A DNA stretch of 64,000 nt from Nonomuraea angiospora (GCF_014873145.1 NZ_JADBEK010000001.1:8246001-8310000); one strand, 5' to 3'. Positions 7,748 to 16,500 are shown, numbered from the stretch's first letter. Numbers and translations are program-made. Notes: generated by a model not told the origin, from the sequence alone.

Positions 7748-9163
7748 TCAGGCGCGGGCCGGCACGCGGCGTCGTACGAGGAAGAGCGAGCTCAGCCCCG
7801 CGACCACGGCGAGGCCCGCCATGGCGATGGAGGAGACCAGCGAGGCGGACACCGTGCCGTGGCCCTGGCTCAGCGTGATGAACAGCGTTCCGACCGTGGA
7901 GACGCCGATCACCTGGCCGAGCTGCATCACGGTGAGCAGCGCGCCGCTCGCGTCCGCCGCGTAGGCGTCGTCGACCTGCTCGGTCGCCATGTTCGTCACC
8001 GCGACCTGCACGCCGAGCCCGGCGCCGACGAGGGCGCTCATGACCGCGTACGGGAGGCCGCCGCCGGCGGCGAGGCCCAGTCCGAGGTAGGCGGGCGCGG
8101 CCACCACGTAGCCGAAGGGCACCAGCGGGCGCTGCAGGCGGAGCGGCAGGCGCGGCCAGAGGAGCCCGACGAGGCCGAAGGCCAGCGCGCACGGCACCAG
8201 CATCATGCCGGAGGCCAGCGGCGTCAGGTGCAGCTCACCCTGCAGGTGCAGGGCCGAGGTGAACAGGAACGCGCCCCAGGTCGCCGGGCCGAACAGCAGG
8301 ATCGCCAGCCCCGGCCGCATGCCGGGCGCGCGCAGCACCCGCGCGTCCACCAGGGGACGCCCGCCGCGGGCCGTCACCCAGCGCTCGATGCGGACGAACG
8401 CGAAGAACGTCACCACGCTCAGCGCCATCGAGATCCAGCCCCACGCCGGCCAGCCGAGCTCGCGGCCCAGGACCAGCGGCACGACGAGCAGGAGCACGGC
8501 CGCGGACAGGGACACCAGGCCCCACGGGTCGAGGCCCGTCCGGCCTCCGCCCTGGTCGGCGGGCAGCACCTTCATCCCGGCCGCCAGCAGCAGCGCGCCG
8601 ATCGGCACCAGCACCAGGAACACCACGCGCCAGCCCGCGCCGAGGCCCAGCAGGATCCCGCCGAAAGCCTGGCCGATCACGATGCCACCGCTGATCACCA
8701 GCGACCACAGACCCATCGCCCGGCCTCGGGCCGCGCCGTGGTAGTTGCGCTGGATCAACGTCAGGACCTGCGGCATCATCATCGCCGCCCCGGCGCCCTG
8801 CAGCAGGCGGGCGGCCACCAGCCAGCCCGTCGAGGGCGCCAGGCCCGCGCCGAGCGTGGTCACCGTGAACAGCGCCAGCCCGCCCAAGAACGCGTTGCGG
8901 TAGCCGAACAGGTCGCCGACCCTGGCTCCGGTGATCAACAGGACGGCATAGACAATGGTGTATCCGGCGACGATCATCTGCAGCCCGGCGCCTGAGGAGT
9001 GCAGGTCGGACTCGATGGTCGGGGTGGCCACGTTGACGATGTTGACGTTCAGGATGGCCAGGAACTGCCCCACGAGGATGATCGCAAGGAGCAGGCCGCT
9101 GGCCCGGGTCCCTTCCTGTGGTTTGGTGTCCACAGAGGGGGAAATAGCGGCAGTTTGCGTCAT
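7748..9163 (-). CDS. MFS transporter, DHA2 family drug exporter
   Basis: 471 residues, about 14 hydrophobic segments. The frame extends back to 9208, but MTQTAAIS (9163) leaves room for the operator region and gives normal family length. Motif A-like GARVGDLFGYRN and motif C-like GGIVIGQAFGGILLG support proton-driven drug efflux of the EmrB/QacA type. It is divergent from a MerR-unrelated HTH regulator at 9258, and the shared 94-bp gap carries inverted repeats, so the regulator probably controls it. Substrate unknown. Confidence 0.85.
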   Translation of the reverse strand: MTQTAAISPSVDTKPQEGTRASGLLLAIILVGQFLAILNVNIVNVATPTIESDLHSSGAGLQMIVAGYTIVYAVLLITGARVGDLFGYRNAFLGGLALFTVTTLGAGLAPSTGWLVAARLLQGAGAAMMMPQVLTLIQRNYHGAARGRAMGLWSLVISGGIVIGQAFGGILLGLGAGWRVVFLVLVPIGALLLAAGMKVLPADQGGGRTGLDPWGLVSLSAAVLLLVVPLVLGRELGWPAWGWISMALSVVTFFAFVRIERWVTARGGRPLVDARVLRAPGMRPGLAILLFGPATWGAFLFTSALHLQGELHLTPLASGMMLVPCALAFGLVGLLWPRLPLRLQRPLVPFGYVVAAPAYLGLGLAAGGGLPYAVMSALVGAGLGVQVAVTNMATEQVDDAYAADASGALLTVMQLGQVIGVSTVGTLFITLSQGHGTVSASLVSSIAMAGLAVVAGLSSLFLVRRRVPARA

Positions 9164-9188
9164 GTCTAGCAGTCTGCCGGGGATCCAG

Positions 9189-9219
9189 TACCAGTAACGA
9201 GAGCCCACTTATACTGGTA
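9189..9219. promoter_or_regulatory. Inverted repeat in the divergent MFS/regulator promoter
   Basis: TACCAGTA (9189-9196) and TACTGGTA (9212-9219) are perfect inverted half-sites 15 bp apart. A TATACT -10-like hexamer (9210-9215) for the regulator overlaps the second half-site. Further CCAGT/ACTGG words flank it. Confidence 0.5.
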
Positions 9220-9257
9220 TTGGTGGTAACTGGCTAAGCCGTCCCCATGGTGGAGAT

Positions 9258-10094
9258 ATGAGTGTGGCAGAGGCAAAGCGCGCCGACCTGTCGGCGTTCC
9301 TGCGTACGCGTCGCGAGCGGATCACCCCCGAGATGGTCGACCTCGCGCCGGGACCGCGCAGGCGGACGCCCGGCCTGCGGCGCGAGGAGGTCGCCCAGCT
9401 CGCGGGCGTCGGCGTGACCTGGTACACGTGGCTGGAGCAGGGCCGCCCGATCAACGCCAGCACCCAGGTGCTGGACGCGATCGCCCGTACGCTCAGGCTC
9501 GACGCCGCCGAGCGCCAGCACCTCTACCGGCTGGCGGGGCAGGCGCAGACCCCGGCCGACACCGACTCCGGCCAGGTGACGCCCGAGATGCGGCAGATCC
9601 TCGACCGGCTCGGCGACATGCCCGCCGTCGTGACCAACAGCCGGTGCGACGCCCTGGCCTGGAACGCCGCCTACGCCGCCCTGTTCCCCGAGATGGTCAG
9701 CGCGCCGGAGGGCGAGCGGAACTCGCTCTGGCACACCTGCCTCACCCCCACCGCCACGACCCTGCTGCTCAACCGCGACCAGGAGCTCGCGCGGGCCGTG
9801 GCGGTGTTCAGAGGCGCCTACAGCCGCCACGTGGACGACCCGTGCTGGCAGGACTTCGTACGCCGGCTCAGCTCGGAGAGCGCCGAGTTCGCGCGGTTGT
9901 GGGCCAGGCAGGACGTGGCGGAGCCGGGGCCGAGGGTGAAGCGGTTCAAGCACGTGGAGCTGGGGGAGCTGCGCTTCAGCACGACCAGCCTCACGGCCGT
10001 GGCCGAGATCCGGTTGGTCGTGTACACGCCGATGGACGACGCGACCCGGGAGGCGATGCGCACGTTGCTGGAGAAGGGGGAGCCTGCGCGGTAA
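9258..10094 (+). CDS. Helix-turn-helix regulator with MmyB-like ligand-binding domain
   Basis: 278 residues. The N-terminal HTH has the typical ...LRTRRERI.PE, RRRTPGLRREEVAQLAGVGVTWYTWLEQGR pattern. The C-terminal domain (about 105-275) matches the MmyB-like PAS-type ligand-binding domain, with VVTNSRCDALAWNAAYAALF. Proteins of this kind control nearby enzymes or exporters. Here the divergent MFS exporter is the obvious target. Ligand unknown. Confidence 0.85.
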   Translation: MSVAEAKRADLSAFLRTRRERITPEMVDLAPGPRRRTPGLRREEVAQLAGVGVTWYTWLEQGRPINASTQVLDAIARTLRLDAAERQHLYRLAGQAQTPADTDSGQVTPEMRQILDRLGDMPAVVTNSRCDALAWNAAYAALFPEMVSAPEGERNSLWHTCLTPTATTLLLNRDQELARAVAVFRGAYSRHVDDPCWQDFVRRLSSESAEFARLWARQDVAEPGPRVKRFKHVELGELRFSTTSLTAVAEIRLVVYTPMDDATREAMRTLLEKGEPAR

Positions 10095-10154
10095 TCCGCC
10101 CTACATGGCATGCTCAATCCCTAAAAGACCGGATTCGAGCGGAAGTGGCGGCAG

Positions 10155-11228
10155 ATGAGACTCCCCCGTGCCCTCCCGTTGTTCGCTGTCGCCGCGTCCT
10201 TGGTGGCCTGCTCATCGGCCCCCGAGAAAGTGCCGCAGAGCAAGCCGGCGGAGCAGCAGGTGGCCGAGTCGCCGACGGCCAAGCCCAAGCCGAAGCGGCA
10301 GCCGTTCACGATCTCTTTCGGTGGGGACGTGCACTTCGAGGGGATGCTGCGGGGACGGCTGGCCAGCCCGCGCACGGCGCTCGGGCCGATCGCGAGCGTG
10401 CTGCGCAAGTCCGACTTATCCATGGTGAACCTGGAGACGGCGATCACCACCGGCGGGACGCCCGCGCCGGGGAAGCAGTTCACCTTCCGGGCGCCGCCGA
10501 CCGCCTTCACCGCGTTGAAGGCCGCCGGGGTCGACGTCGTCTCCATGGCCAACAACCACGGCATGGACTACATGGAGACCGGGCTGACGGACACGCTGGA
10601 GGCGATCAGGAGCAGCAAGTTCCCCGTGGTGGGGATCGGGAAGGACGCGGCGCAGGCGTACAAGCCGTTCCGCAGGACCGTGAACGGCAACCGCGTGGCC
10701 ATCATCGGGGCCACGCAGGTGCTGGACGCGGAGTTCATCCAGTCGTGGACGGCCACCGCCGACCAGGGCGGACTGGCCTCGGCCAAGGACGAGGCCAGCC
10801 TGCTGCGGGCCGTGCGGCAGGCGCGGAAGAACTCCGACACCGTGATCGTCCACCTGCACTGGGGTACCGAGATGCAGAAGTGCCCGAACCCGGCGCAGCT
10901 CTCGCTGGCCCCCAAACTGGTCAAGGCGGGCGCCGATGTGGTGGTCGGCGGGCACGCGCACATCCTGCTCGGATCCGGGTACCTGGACAACGCGTACGTC
11001 AACTACGGCATGGGCAACTTCGTCTTCTACAACTCCACCCCCGGCACCACGGGCCGGACCGGCGTCCTGACGCTGACCATCAACGGACGGAAGGTGCTCA
11101 AGGACAGCTGGACCCCGGCCACCATCCAAGGGGGTGTGCCCGTCCCCATGACGGGGCCCGCGCGGACCCAGGCGGTCGCGGACTGGAAGGCGCTGCGCTC
11201 CTGCGCCGGGCTGGCCGCACGCCCCTGA
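10155..11228 (+). CDS. CapA-family lipoprotein (metallophosphatase-like)
   Basis: 357 residues. A lipoprotein signal peptide (LVAC lipobox, Cys about 19) is followed by a Pro/Lys-rich linker, then a CapA/PGA_cap domain. Expected metal-site motifs are present: GGDVHFEG, NLETAI, ANNHGMDY, HWGTE and GGHAH. CapA proteins are linked to poly-gamma-glutamate export or attachment, but no capB, capC or pgs genes are near, so this is probably a stand-alone surface phosphoesterase-like protein of unknown substrate. Confidence 0.85.
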   Translation: MRLPRALPLFAVAASLVACSSAPEKVPQSKPAEQQVAESPTAKPKPKRQPFTISFGGDVHFEGMLRGRLASPRTALGPIASVLRKSDLSMVNLETAITTGGTPAPGKQFTFRAPPTAFTALKAAGVDVVSMANNHGMDYMETGLTDTLEAIRSSKFPVVGIGKDAAQAYKPFRRTVNGNRVAIIGATQVLDAEFIQSWTATADQGGLASAKDEASLLRAVRQARKNSDTVIVHLHWGTEMQKCPNPAQLSLAPKLVKAGADVVVGGHAHILLGSGYLDNAYVNYGMGNFVFYNSTPGTTGRTGVLTLTINGRKVLKDSWTPATIQGGVPVPMTGPARTQAVADWKALRSCAGLAARP

Positions 11229-11239
11229 GGGATCTAAGC

Positions 11240-11260
11240 TATTTGACGATCCGTCCAATA
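11240..11260. promoter_or_regulatory. TetR-type operator candidate before the EphD-like gene
   Basis: TATTTGACG-ATC-CGTCCAATA, 9-bp arms with one mismatch, directly before the AGGAGG ribosome-binding site of the gene at 11271. The TetR gene at 13124 is the likely binder. Confidence 0.45.
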
Positions 11261-11270
11261 GGAGGTCGCG

Positions 11271-13094
11271 ATGCGATGGGTCGAGTCCGGTGACGTGCGC
11301 CTGGCGGTCTTCGAGGAAGGCGACCCGGCGAACCCGACAGTGCTGCTCCTCCACGGCTACCCCGACACGCACCGCGTCTGGAACGAGGTGGCCACGCTCC
11401 TGCGCGACCGCTACCACGTCGTCCGGTACGACGTGCGCGGGGCGGGGGAGTCCACGGCGCCGCGCGACCGCCGCGACTACGGCTTCGACCACCTGGTCGC
11501 CGACCTCGGCGCGGTGATCGACGCCCAGGGTGCTTCTCGGGTGCATCTCGTGGGGCACGACTGGGGGTCGCTCCAGGGCTGGGAGGCTCTCGGGCGGGCC
11601 GGGCTCCGGGAACGGATCGCGTCCTTCACGAGCCTGGGCGGGCCGGGGCTGCGGCAGACCGCTCATTTCCTGCGGCACGGGCGGCGGCGGGACGTCGCGG
11701 TGCAGCGCATCAAGTCCTGGTATATCGGGGCATTTCAGGTTCCGGTGGTGCCGGAGCTGGCGTGGGGCTCGGTCATGCCGGGGGTCATCTCCCGTACGCT
11801 GCGGCGCGAGGGCATCTCGCCCCGGCCCGGGCATCCGGCGCCGACGCTGGCCAGGGACGGGCGCAACGGGCTCTGGATGTACCGGCGGAACATGGGCACG
11901 GACGGCGATCCGGGCGTCGGCGACGTGCCTGTGCAGATCATCGAGGCCACGCGGGACGCCTTCGTGACCCCGGCGCTGCTGGCGTCGATCGGGCAGTGGG
12001 TGCCCAGGCTCCGGCACCGCAAGGTGGCGGCCGGGCACTGGGCGCACCGGAGCCGTCCCGAGGTGGTGGCCCGCCTGATAGCCGAGTTCGCCCAGTCCGC
12101 CGAGCCCGCCCCCGCCGCGCCCACCACCTCAGCGACCTTCGCCGCCTCCAACGCGCCCGCCGCCGCTTCCGCTGCGTCCGCCGCCTCCAACGCCCCCGCC
12201 GCACCCGAGTCCGCCGCCGGGTCCGCTGTCTCCGCCACGTCCGCTGCCCCGGCCGTGCGATGGGAGCGGCGGGCCTTCGAGGGGCAGTTGGTGGTGGTCA
12301 CCGGGGCGGGGTCCGGGATCGGGCTGGCGACGGCGCGGGCGTTCGCGGCCCATGGCGCCGAGGTGGTGTGCGCGGACATCGACGCCGACGCCGCGGGGCG
12401 GGCCGCCGACGCCATTGCCAAGGACCTCGGGGGTACGGGGCACGCCGCGCAGGTCGATGTATCGAATATCGACCAAATGGAAGATTTCTCGCGAAATATC
12501 ATCGCTCAATATGGAGTGCCGGACATTGTGGTGAACAATGCCGGGATCGTCATCGCTGGGTCTTTTCTTGATCATACGGTGGACGACTGGCGCAGGACCA
12601 TCGACGTCAATCTGTGGGGCGTCATCCACGGATGCCGGCTCTTCTGCGCCGCCATGGTCGAACGCGGCGAAGGCGGACACATCGTCAACGTCGCCTCTCT
12701 GGCCGCGTTCGCGCCGTCCCGGCTGCTGCCCGCGTACTCGGCCTCCAAGGCGGCCGTGAAGATGCTCAGCGACTGCCTCAGGGCCGAGCTGGCCGGGCAT
12801 GGGATCGGGGTGAGCGCCGTCTGCCCGGGGTTCGTCTCGACGCCGATCGCGCGCAACGCCACGTACGTGGGCGCTGACCTGCGCGAGGAGGCCGTACGGG
12901 GCCTGGCGCGGCGCGGTTATCCCGCCGAGCGGGTGGCCGCCCACATTCTGCGGGCCGTGCATCGGAATCAGGCCGTCGTGCCGGTCAACCTGGAGGGGAA
13001 AATCGGGTATGCCCTTTCCAGGATTTCGCCTGGAACGATGCGCGCGCTCGCACGTTGGAGCGGAACCATAAGAAATCCAGGAATTGGCAGGTAA
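11271..13094 (+). CDS. EphD-like fusion: alpha/beta-hydrolase plus short-chain dehydrogenase
   Basis: 607 residues, with AGGAGG before the ATG. Residues 1-275 are an alpha/beta-hydrolase: oxyanion region LLLHGYPDTHRVW, nucleophile VGHDWGS (Asp, epoxide-hydrolase type), and late His in AAGHWAH. Residues about 275-330 are an Ala/Ser-rich low-complexity linker. Residues 330-600 are a classical SDR: TGAGSGIG, NNAG, catalytic YSASK. This domain order matches mycobacterial EphD. The SDR part alone also resembles oxidoreductases acting on lipids. Partner TetR gene lies downstream. Confidence 0.85.
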   Translation: MRWVESGDVRLAVFEEGDPANPTVLLLHGYPDTHRVWNEVATLLRDRYHVVRYDVRGAGESTAPRDRRDYGFDHLVADLGAVIDAQGASRVHLVGHDWGSLQGWEALGRAGLRERIASFTSLGGPGLRQTAHFLRHGRRRDVAVQRIKSWYIGAFQVPVVPELAWGSVMPGVISRTLRREGISPRPGHPAPTLARDGRNGLWMYRRNMGTDGDPGVGDVPVQIIEATRDAFVTPALLASIGQWVPRLRHRKVAAGHWAHRSRPEVVARLIAEFAQSAEPAPAAPTTSATFAASNAPAAASAASAASNAPAAPESAAGSAVSATSAAPAVRWERRAFEGQLVVVTGAGSGIGLATARAFAAHGAEVVCADIDADAAGRAADAIAKDLGGTGHAAQVDVSNIDQMEDFSRNIIAQYGVPDIVVNNAGIVIAGSFLDHTVDDWRRTIDVNLWGVIHGCRLFCAAMVERGEGGHIVNVASLAAFAPSRLLPAYSASKAAVKMLSDCLRAELAGHGIGVSAVCPGFVSTPIARNATYVGADLREEAVRGLARRGYPAERVAAHILRAVHRNQAVVPVNLEGKIGYALSRISPGTMRALARWSGTIRNPGIGR

Positions 13095-13123
13095 CGATCG
13101 CCCATCCGGGAGAAGATGATTGC

Positions 13124-13780
13124 GTGTCCTCGCCGCAACTCGATGATGATTGTGCCCAGTCCAGAGCACTCAGGCGCCAGCCGGCTCAGCGCCGCAGCGC
13201 ACGCCGCGTGGAGCGGATGCTCGACGCGTGCGCCGAGCTACTCGACGAGACCGGATACGAGGCCCTGTCCACCACTCGCATCGCCGAGCGGGCAGGGGTC
13301 GCGATCGGGTCGATCTACCAGTTCTTCCCCGACAAGCGGGCCGTCACGCAGGAGCTCACCCGGCGCAACGTCGAGGAGTTCGTGCGCAGGGTCGATCGCA
13401 GGTTCCTGACGGAGGAATATCGCGGCTGGTGGGAGGCCATCGACGCGATCATCGACGAGTACGTCGACATGCACAGGACGGTCCCCGGCTTCAAGAGCCT
13501 CCACTTCGGCGACGCCGTCGACCTCAACCTGCTCGACTCCGACTCCGACAACAACACCGTGATCGCGGGTCGGTTGCGGGGGTTGCTGCTCAAGGAGTTC
13601 GGGCTGGCCGACAGCCCGGAGCTCGACCTGGCCGTGCTGGTGGCGGTCGAGGCGGGCGACGCCGTGCTCAAGCTGGCCTTCCGCCGCGATCCCAAGGGCT
13701 CGCCGGAGATCGTCGACGCGGCCAAACAGCTGATCCGGGGCTTCCTGCTGCGCCAGCTGCGGTCCTGGCCGGTCCGCTAG
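13124..13780 (+). CDS. TetR/AcrR-family repressor
   Basis: 218 residues from GTG; the ribosome-binding site GGGAGAAG lies about 9 nt upstream, and the longer frame from 13055 overlaps the EphD-like gene. The N-terminal HTH reads LDETGYEALSTTRIAERAGVAIGSIYQFFPDKRAV, written here as its two halves TTRIAERAGVAIG and SIYQFFPDKR. The C-terminal ligand domain is family-typical. It sits 30 bp after the EphD-like gene and probably represses it through the palindrome at 11240. Confidence 0.85.
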   Translation: MSSPQLDDDCAQSRALRRQPAQRRSARRVERMLDACAELLDETGYEALSTTRIAERAGVAIGSIYQFFPDKRAVTQELTRRNVEEFVRRVDRRFLTEEYRGWWEAIDAIIDEYVDMHRTVPGFKSLHFGDAVDLNLLDSDSDNNTVIAGRLRGLLLKEFGLADSPELDLAVLVAVEAGDAVLKLAFRRDPKGSPEIVDAAKQLIRGFLLRQLRSWPVR

Positions 13781-13795
13781 GTCCTGGCCGGTCCG

Positions 13796-13875
13796 CTGGT
13801 CCGGCCTGAAGCTGGTCCGGCCTGAAGCTGGTCCGGCCCGCAGCTGGTCCGGCCCGCAGCTGGTCCGGCCCGCAG
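13796..13875. repeat. Five tandem 16-bp repeats
   Basis: Two copies of CTGGTCCGGCCTGAAG followed by three of CTGGTCCGGCCCGCAG, directly after the TetR stop. Degenerate versions (tccggactggagtcagtccgg) continue to about 13945. No gene; this fills most of the gap to the next coding region. Confidence 0.9.
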
Positions 13876-13928
13876 GCCTGGAGCTAATCGGCCTGAGGTC
13901 AGTCAGGCCAAGTCGATCCGGACTGGAG

Positions 13929-14252
13929 TCAGTCCGGTCTGAAGTCCGCCACTTCCTTGATCAGGCCCTCCAGCCAGGCAGGCACCCGCTTCCCGCGTTC
14001 GCCGAGGGCGATCGCGGGCACCTGCTGGAACCGCGGGGTGGCCGGCGTCCGCAGGCACGGTGACGACAGCGAGGCGGGACGGGCTTCCCTTGCCTCGCGG
14101 ATATGCAACCTTGCCTCCAGGGCATGCAAGTTGCGCTCCGCGGATTCGATGGCCTCCAATCGGGCCGACAAATAGCCCGCCACACCGGGGACGAGGGCCG
14201 CCAGCACGACGACGCAGGCCAGCGTGAAGGTCATCTGCTTGGACACGCCCAT
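13929..14252 (-). CDS. Small membrane-anchored hypothetical protein
   Basis: 107 residues from MGVSKQMT, with GGGGG ahead of the ATG; the longer frame to 14390 covers the promoter region. One N-terminal TM helix (about 9-30, ACVVVLAALVPGVAGYL) is followed by a short coiled stretch (LEAIESAERNLHALEARL) and a C-terminal tail. The end of the gene is Arg/Pro rich and merges with the tandem-repeat region. No family recognised. Confidence 0.55.
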   Translation of the reverse strand: MGVSKQMTFTLACVVVLAALVPGVAGYLSARLEAIESAERNLHALEARLHIREAREARPASLSSPCLRTPATPRFQQVPAIALGERGKRVPAWLEGLIKEVADFRPD

Positions 14253-14419
14253 CACAGCCCCCTTGCTCGCGTAAGCAGCAAAGCGACCCGTATATGCCCT
14301 GTCACCTGGGTGAACACGCTCAGAGTCAGCACTATTGGACGCGGCGTTACCGAATTTGTGACTGACCGGCGATGCGCATTGACCGGGCAAAGCGCCGACC
14401 GGCTCGGTAGTCTCGCGGT

Positions 14420-14950
14420 GTGGCGCATGTGACCCGTGAGCACCTTGATCGTCTGCTTGAGCAGGCCCTATTGGCCGACGACCACAGTTCCTTGGCCAGT
14501 CGGCTATACGACGTCGCCCTCGGCTATTCGTCGGGCGACGTCTCCAGGGCGTCCATCCTGGTCCTCGCTGCCGAAGAATGGCGGGCGGCAGGCCAGCCGG
14601 CGCGCGCTATGGAGTGTTTCCAGCGCGCGGTCGAGGACGGTGGCGAGGCGGGCTTCGACCCCCGCGCCGGCATCGCCGACACGCTCTTCGAACTCGACCG
14701 GCCCGATGAGGCCAGGGAGGTCATCGAGACGATACGCGCGGAGGGCGGCGTCTCCACGGCGACCGCTCACACGATCGCCGAGACGCTGGTCGCCTACGGG
14801 GACCTCCAGGGAGGGCTCGAATGGGCCACCCAGGCGGTCCTGGGATGCGACGAGAACGATCCGGAGCAGGGGGCGCTCCTGCGCACCCGCTACCGCATCC
14901 GGGTCGACCTCGGGCTCCCTGAGGACGAACTGGACGCCCTCGCCCGCTGA
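14420..14950 (+). CDS. TPR-like repeat protein
   Basis: 176 residues, GTG start. Helical repeats with TPR spacing are visible: WRAAGQPARAMECFQRAVEDGG, then ADTLFELDRPDEAREVIETI, then AYGDLQGGLEWATQAV. It is probably a cytoplasmic scaffold protein; no enzymatic motif is seen. It is divergent from the small membrane protein, with 168 bp between. Function unknown. Confidence 0.65.
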   Translation: MAHVTREHLDRLLEQALLADDHSSLASRLYDVALGYSSGDVSRASILVLAAEEWRAAGQPARAMECFQRAVEDGGEAGFDPRAGIADTLFELDRPDEAREVIETIRAEGGVSTATAHTIAETLVAYGDLQGGLEWATQAVLGCDENDPEQGALLRTRYRIRVDLGLPEDELDALAR

Positions 14951-15506
14951 CCACCCGACCCACCGGCCCACCCGGAGCCTTCCCGGCTCTCAGGACGGCT
15001 CAGGGCCCCCTGAGACGCCTCTGCAGCCGGCCCGGTCCGCCTCCCGGGCCGCTTCGACTCCCCGGAGCGGCCCAGGTCCTTGGGGCGACTTAAGGCGCGG
15101 GTCGGAGGTGCGGCGCTGCAGGGCCGCCAGGCTCCTCGGCCGGCACGGGTCGGTGGCGCGGTGCTTGGGGCGGCCAGGCTCCTCGGCCGGCGCGGCTCCT
15201 GGGCTGGCAAGGCTCCTCGGCTCGCGGGGCCCCTGGGCTGGCTCGGTTCCCGGTCCGCTTCGACCCTCGGGGCGGCCCAGAGCCTTGGGGCGACTGAGGC
15301 GCGGCTTGGTGGCGTGGCGCAGGGCGGCTCGGCCGAGTCTGCGAGCGACTCGCGTCCCGTGGGTCGCGTCTCCGGCTGACCCGGTCAGGGGTGCGACGCC
15401 TGTGGGTGGCCGGGCGGGACGACGGCTTCGTCGTGCCCGGGGAGGGAGGTGGAGAGGCCGCGGTGGGTACGATCCGCGGCCCCTCCGGTCAGGGGACCGG
15501 GTGGAA
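14951..15506. repeat. Gene-free, repeat-rich GC region
   Basis: No gene is convincing in these 556 bp. Two long imperfect direct repeats are seen: about 15043-15110 matches about 15249-15320 (shared core CTTGGGGCGACT, GGCGCGG). A 19-bp exact repeat (GCCAGGCTCCTCGGCCGGC) occurs at 15126 and 15173, with a degenerate third copy near 15209. It looks like a decayed minisatellite. Confidence 0.7.
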
Positions 15507-16214
15507 TCAGCGCAGCCCCAGCTCCCGCGCCAGCCCCGTGAACCCGTCCACCGCGGGCTGCCCGCCCGGCAGCATCGAGGTGCCCTCGACGCTCTGCACC
15601 GCCTTGGGCAGCAGGATGTCGACCACCTGGGACCCGACCTCCGCGACCGGCTCCTTCAGGTCCAGCGGCGACTCGACGGGGGAGCCCGCGATGCGGTTCT
15701 GGTACGGAGCGGCGTTCCCGAGCGGCATCTCGGCGGGCAGCTTGGCCACCAGCGGCGTCTGCGGCAGCTCAGGGAGGGCGGGCAGCGCGGGCACCGCGGC
15801 CATGGTCGCCAGATCCTTCATCGAGCCCGTACGCGGCACCACGGGGTACGGCGCGGGCGAGGCCGAGAACAGCGCGGGCATGCCCCAGTTCGCCGCCAGC
15901 CCGCCCAGGTCGGCGATGCCGAGCGCCTCGCGGCCGGTGGCCAGCCCGGTCAGGCCGAGCCGGCGGGCCATCTCCCCGGCCGCCATGGCGAGCTTGTTGC
16001 TCTCGGTGGTGACCAGCTTGCCGCCGCGGGAGCCGGCGTCCTCCAGGCGGACCTGGGCGCGCTCCTCACAGTACGTGGCGACCGACTTGGGTGACAGCAG
16101 GGCGGGCTCCCCGCCGTTGCAGGAGCCGGCCGTCGAGGGGGTCGCGGCCAGCCAGGTGATGCCCGCGGTCAGAGTGGCCACCGCGAGGATGCTCCGGATC
16201 TTCTGAGATGACAC
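15507..16214 (-). CDS. Secreted hypothetical protein
   Basis: 235 residues from a GTG start (AGGGA about 10 nt upstream); the longer frame to 16268 lacks a site. It has a signal peptide (about 1-30, ILAVATLTAGITWLAATPSTA) with a likely cut after TAG. The mature part holds a few Cys, Ala/Pro-rich segments (AAVPALPALPELPQTP) and no recognised domain. It is exported by the Sec path by inference. It lies alone between the repeat-rich region and an orphan hairpin. Confidence 0.6.
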   Translation of the reverse strand: MSSQKIRSILAVATLTAGITWLAATPSTAGSCNGGEPALLSPKSVATYCEERAQVRLEDAGSRGGKLVTTESNKLAMAAGEMARRLGLTGLATGREALGIADLGGLAANWGMPALFSASPAPYPVVPRTGSMKDLATMAAVPALPALPELPQTPLVAKLPAEMPLGNAAPYQNRIAGSPVESPLDLKEPVAEVGSQVVDILLPKAVQSVEGTSMLPGGQPAVDGFTGLARELGLR

Positions 16215-16332
16215 TTCACGTCCCTGATCGTTTCGGTGATCCGACGAACGCTGAACGTAGTCACACATTCGGCCCTAGGAATGCGGCTTGCCCGAAGAGT
16301 GGACCGGACCTTACCAAAGGATCCGTAGAAAG

Positions 16333-16352
16333 CCGTGGTCTTCAGGCCACGG
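16333..16352 (+). mobile_element. Orphan hairpin resembling an IS200/IS605 right end
   Basis: CCGTGGTC-TTCA-GGCCACGG, an 8-bp stem with one G-T wobble and a TTCA loop, preceded by GAAAG and followed by ATGGATG. This layout recalls the 3' end hairpin of TnpB-type IS200/IS605 elements. No tnpA or tnpB remains nearby. It lies in a 334-bp gap (16215-16548) that otherwise holds only promoter-like DNA and a terminator. A chance RNA hairpin in the 5' leader of the gene at 16214 is the alternative. Confidence 0.4.
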
Positions 16353-16500
16353 ATGGATGCGGTGACGGGGACCGGAACCTTAGCTATCCTGAACACAGAC
16401 GATAACCAAGCCTGTACACAGCGGCATCACAAGGCGGCCGGGCCGGGGCCATGACACGCCGGCCAGGGCCACCACGTGCCGCAAGCACAACGAAAGACGA

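Noticed and set aside
7670..8995. Plus-strand frame of 441 aa opposite the MFS gene
   Set aside because: His/Arg/Gln-rich shadow; no start signal, and the MFS gene on the other strand is well supported.
15080..15379. 99-aa frame in the repeat-rich gap
   Set aside because: Composed of low-complexity Arg/Gly/Ala repeats and lacks a ribosome-binding site.
16215..16420. ydaO-type (c-di-AMP) riboswitch in the leader of the secreted protein
   Set aside because: Secreted-protein genes in actinobacteria often have one, but I could not find the conserved core around the hairpin at 16333.
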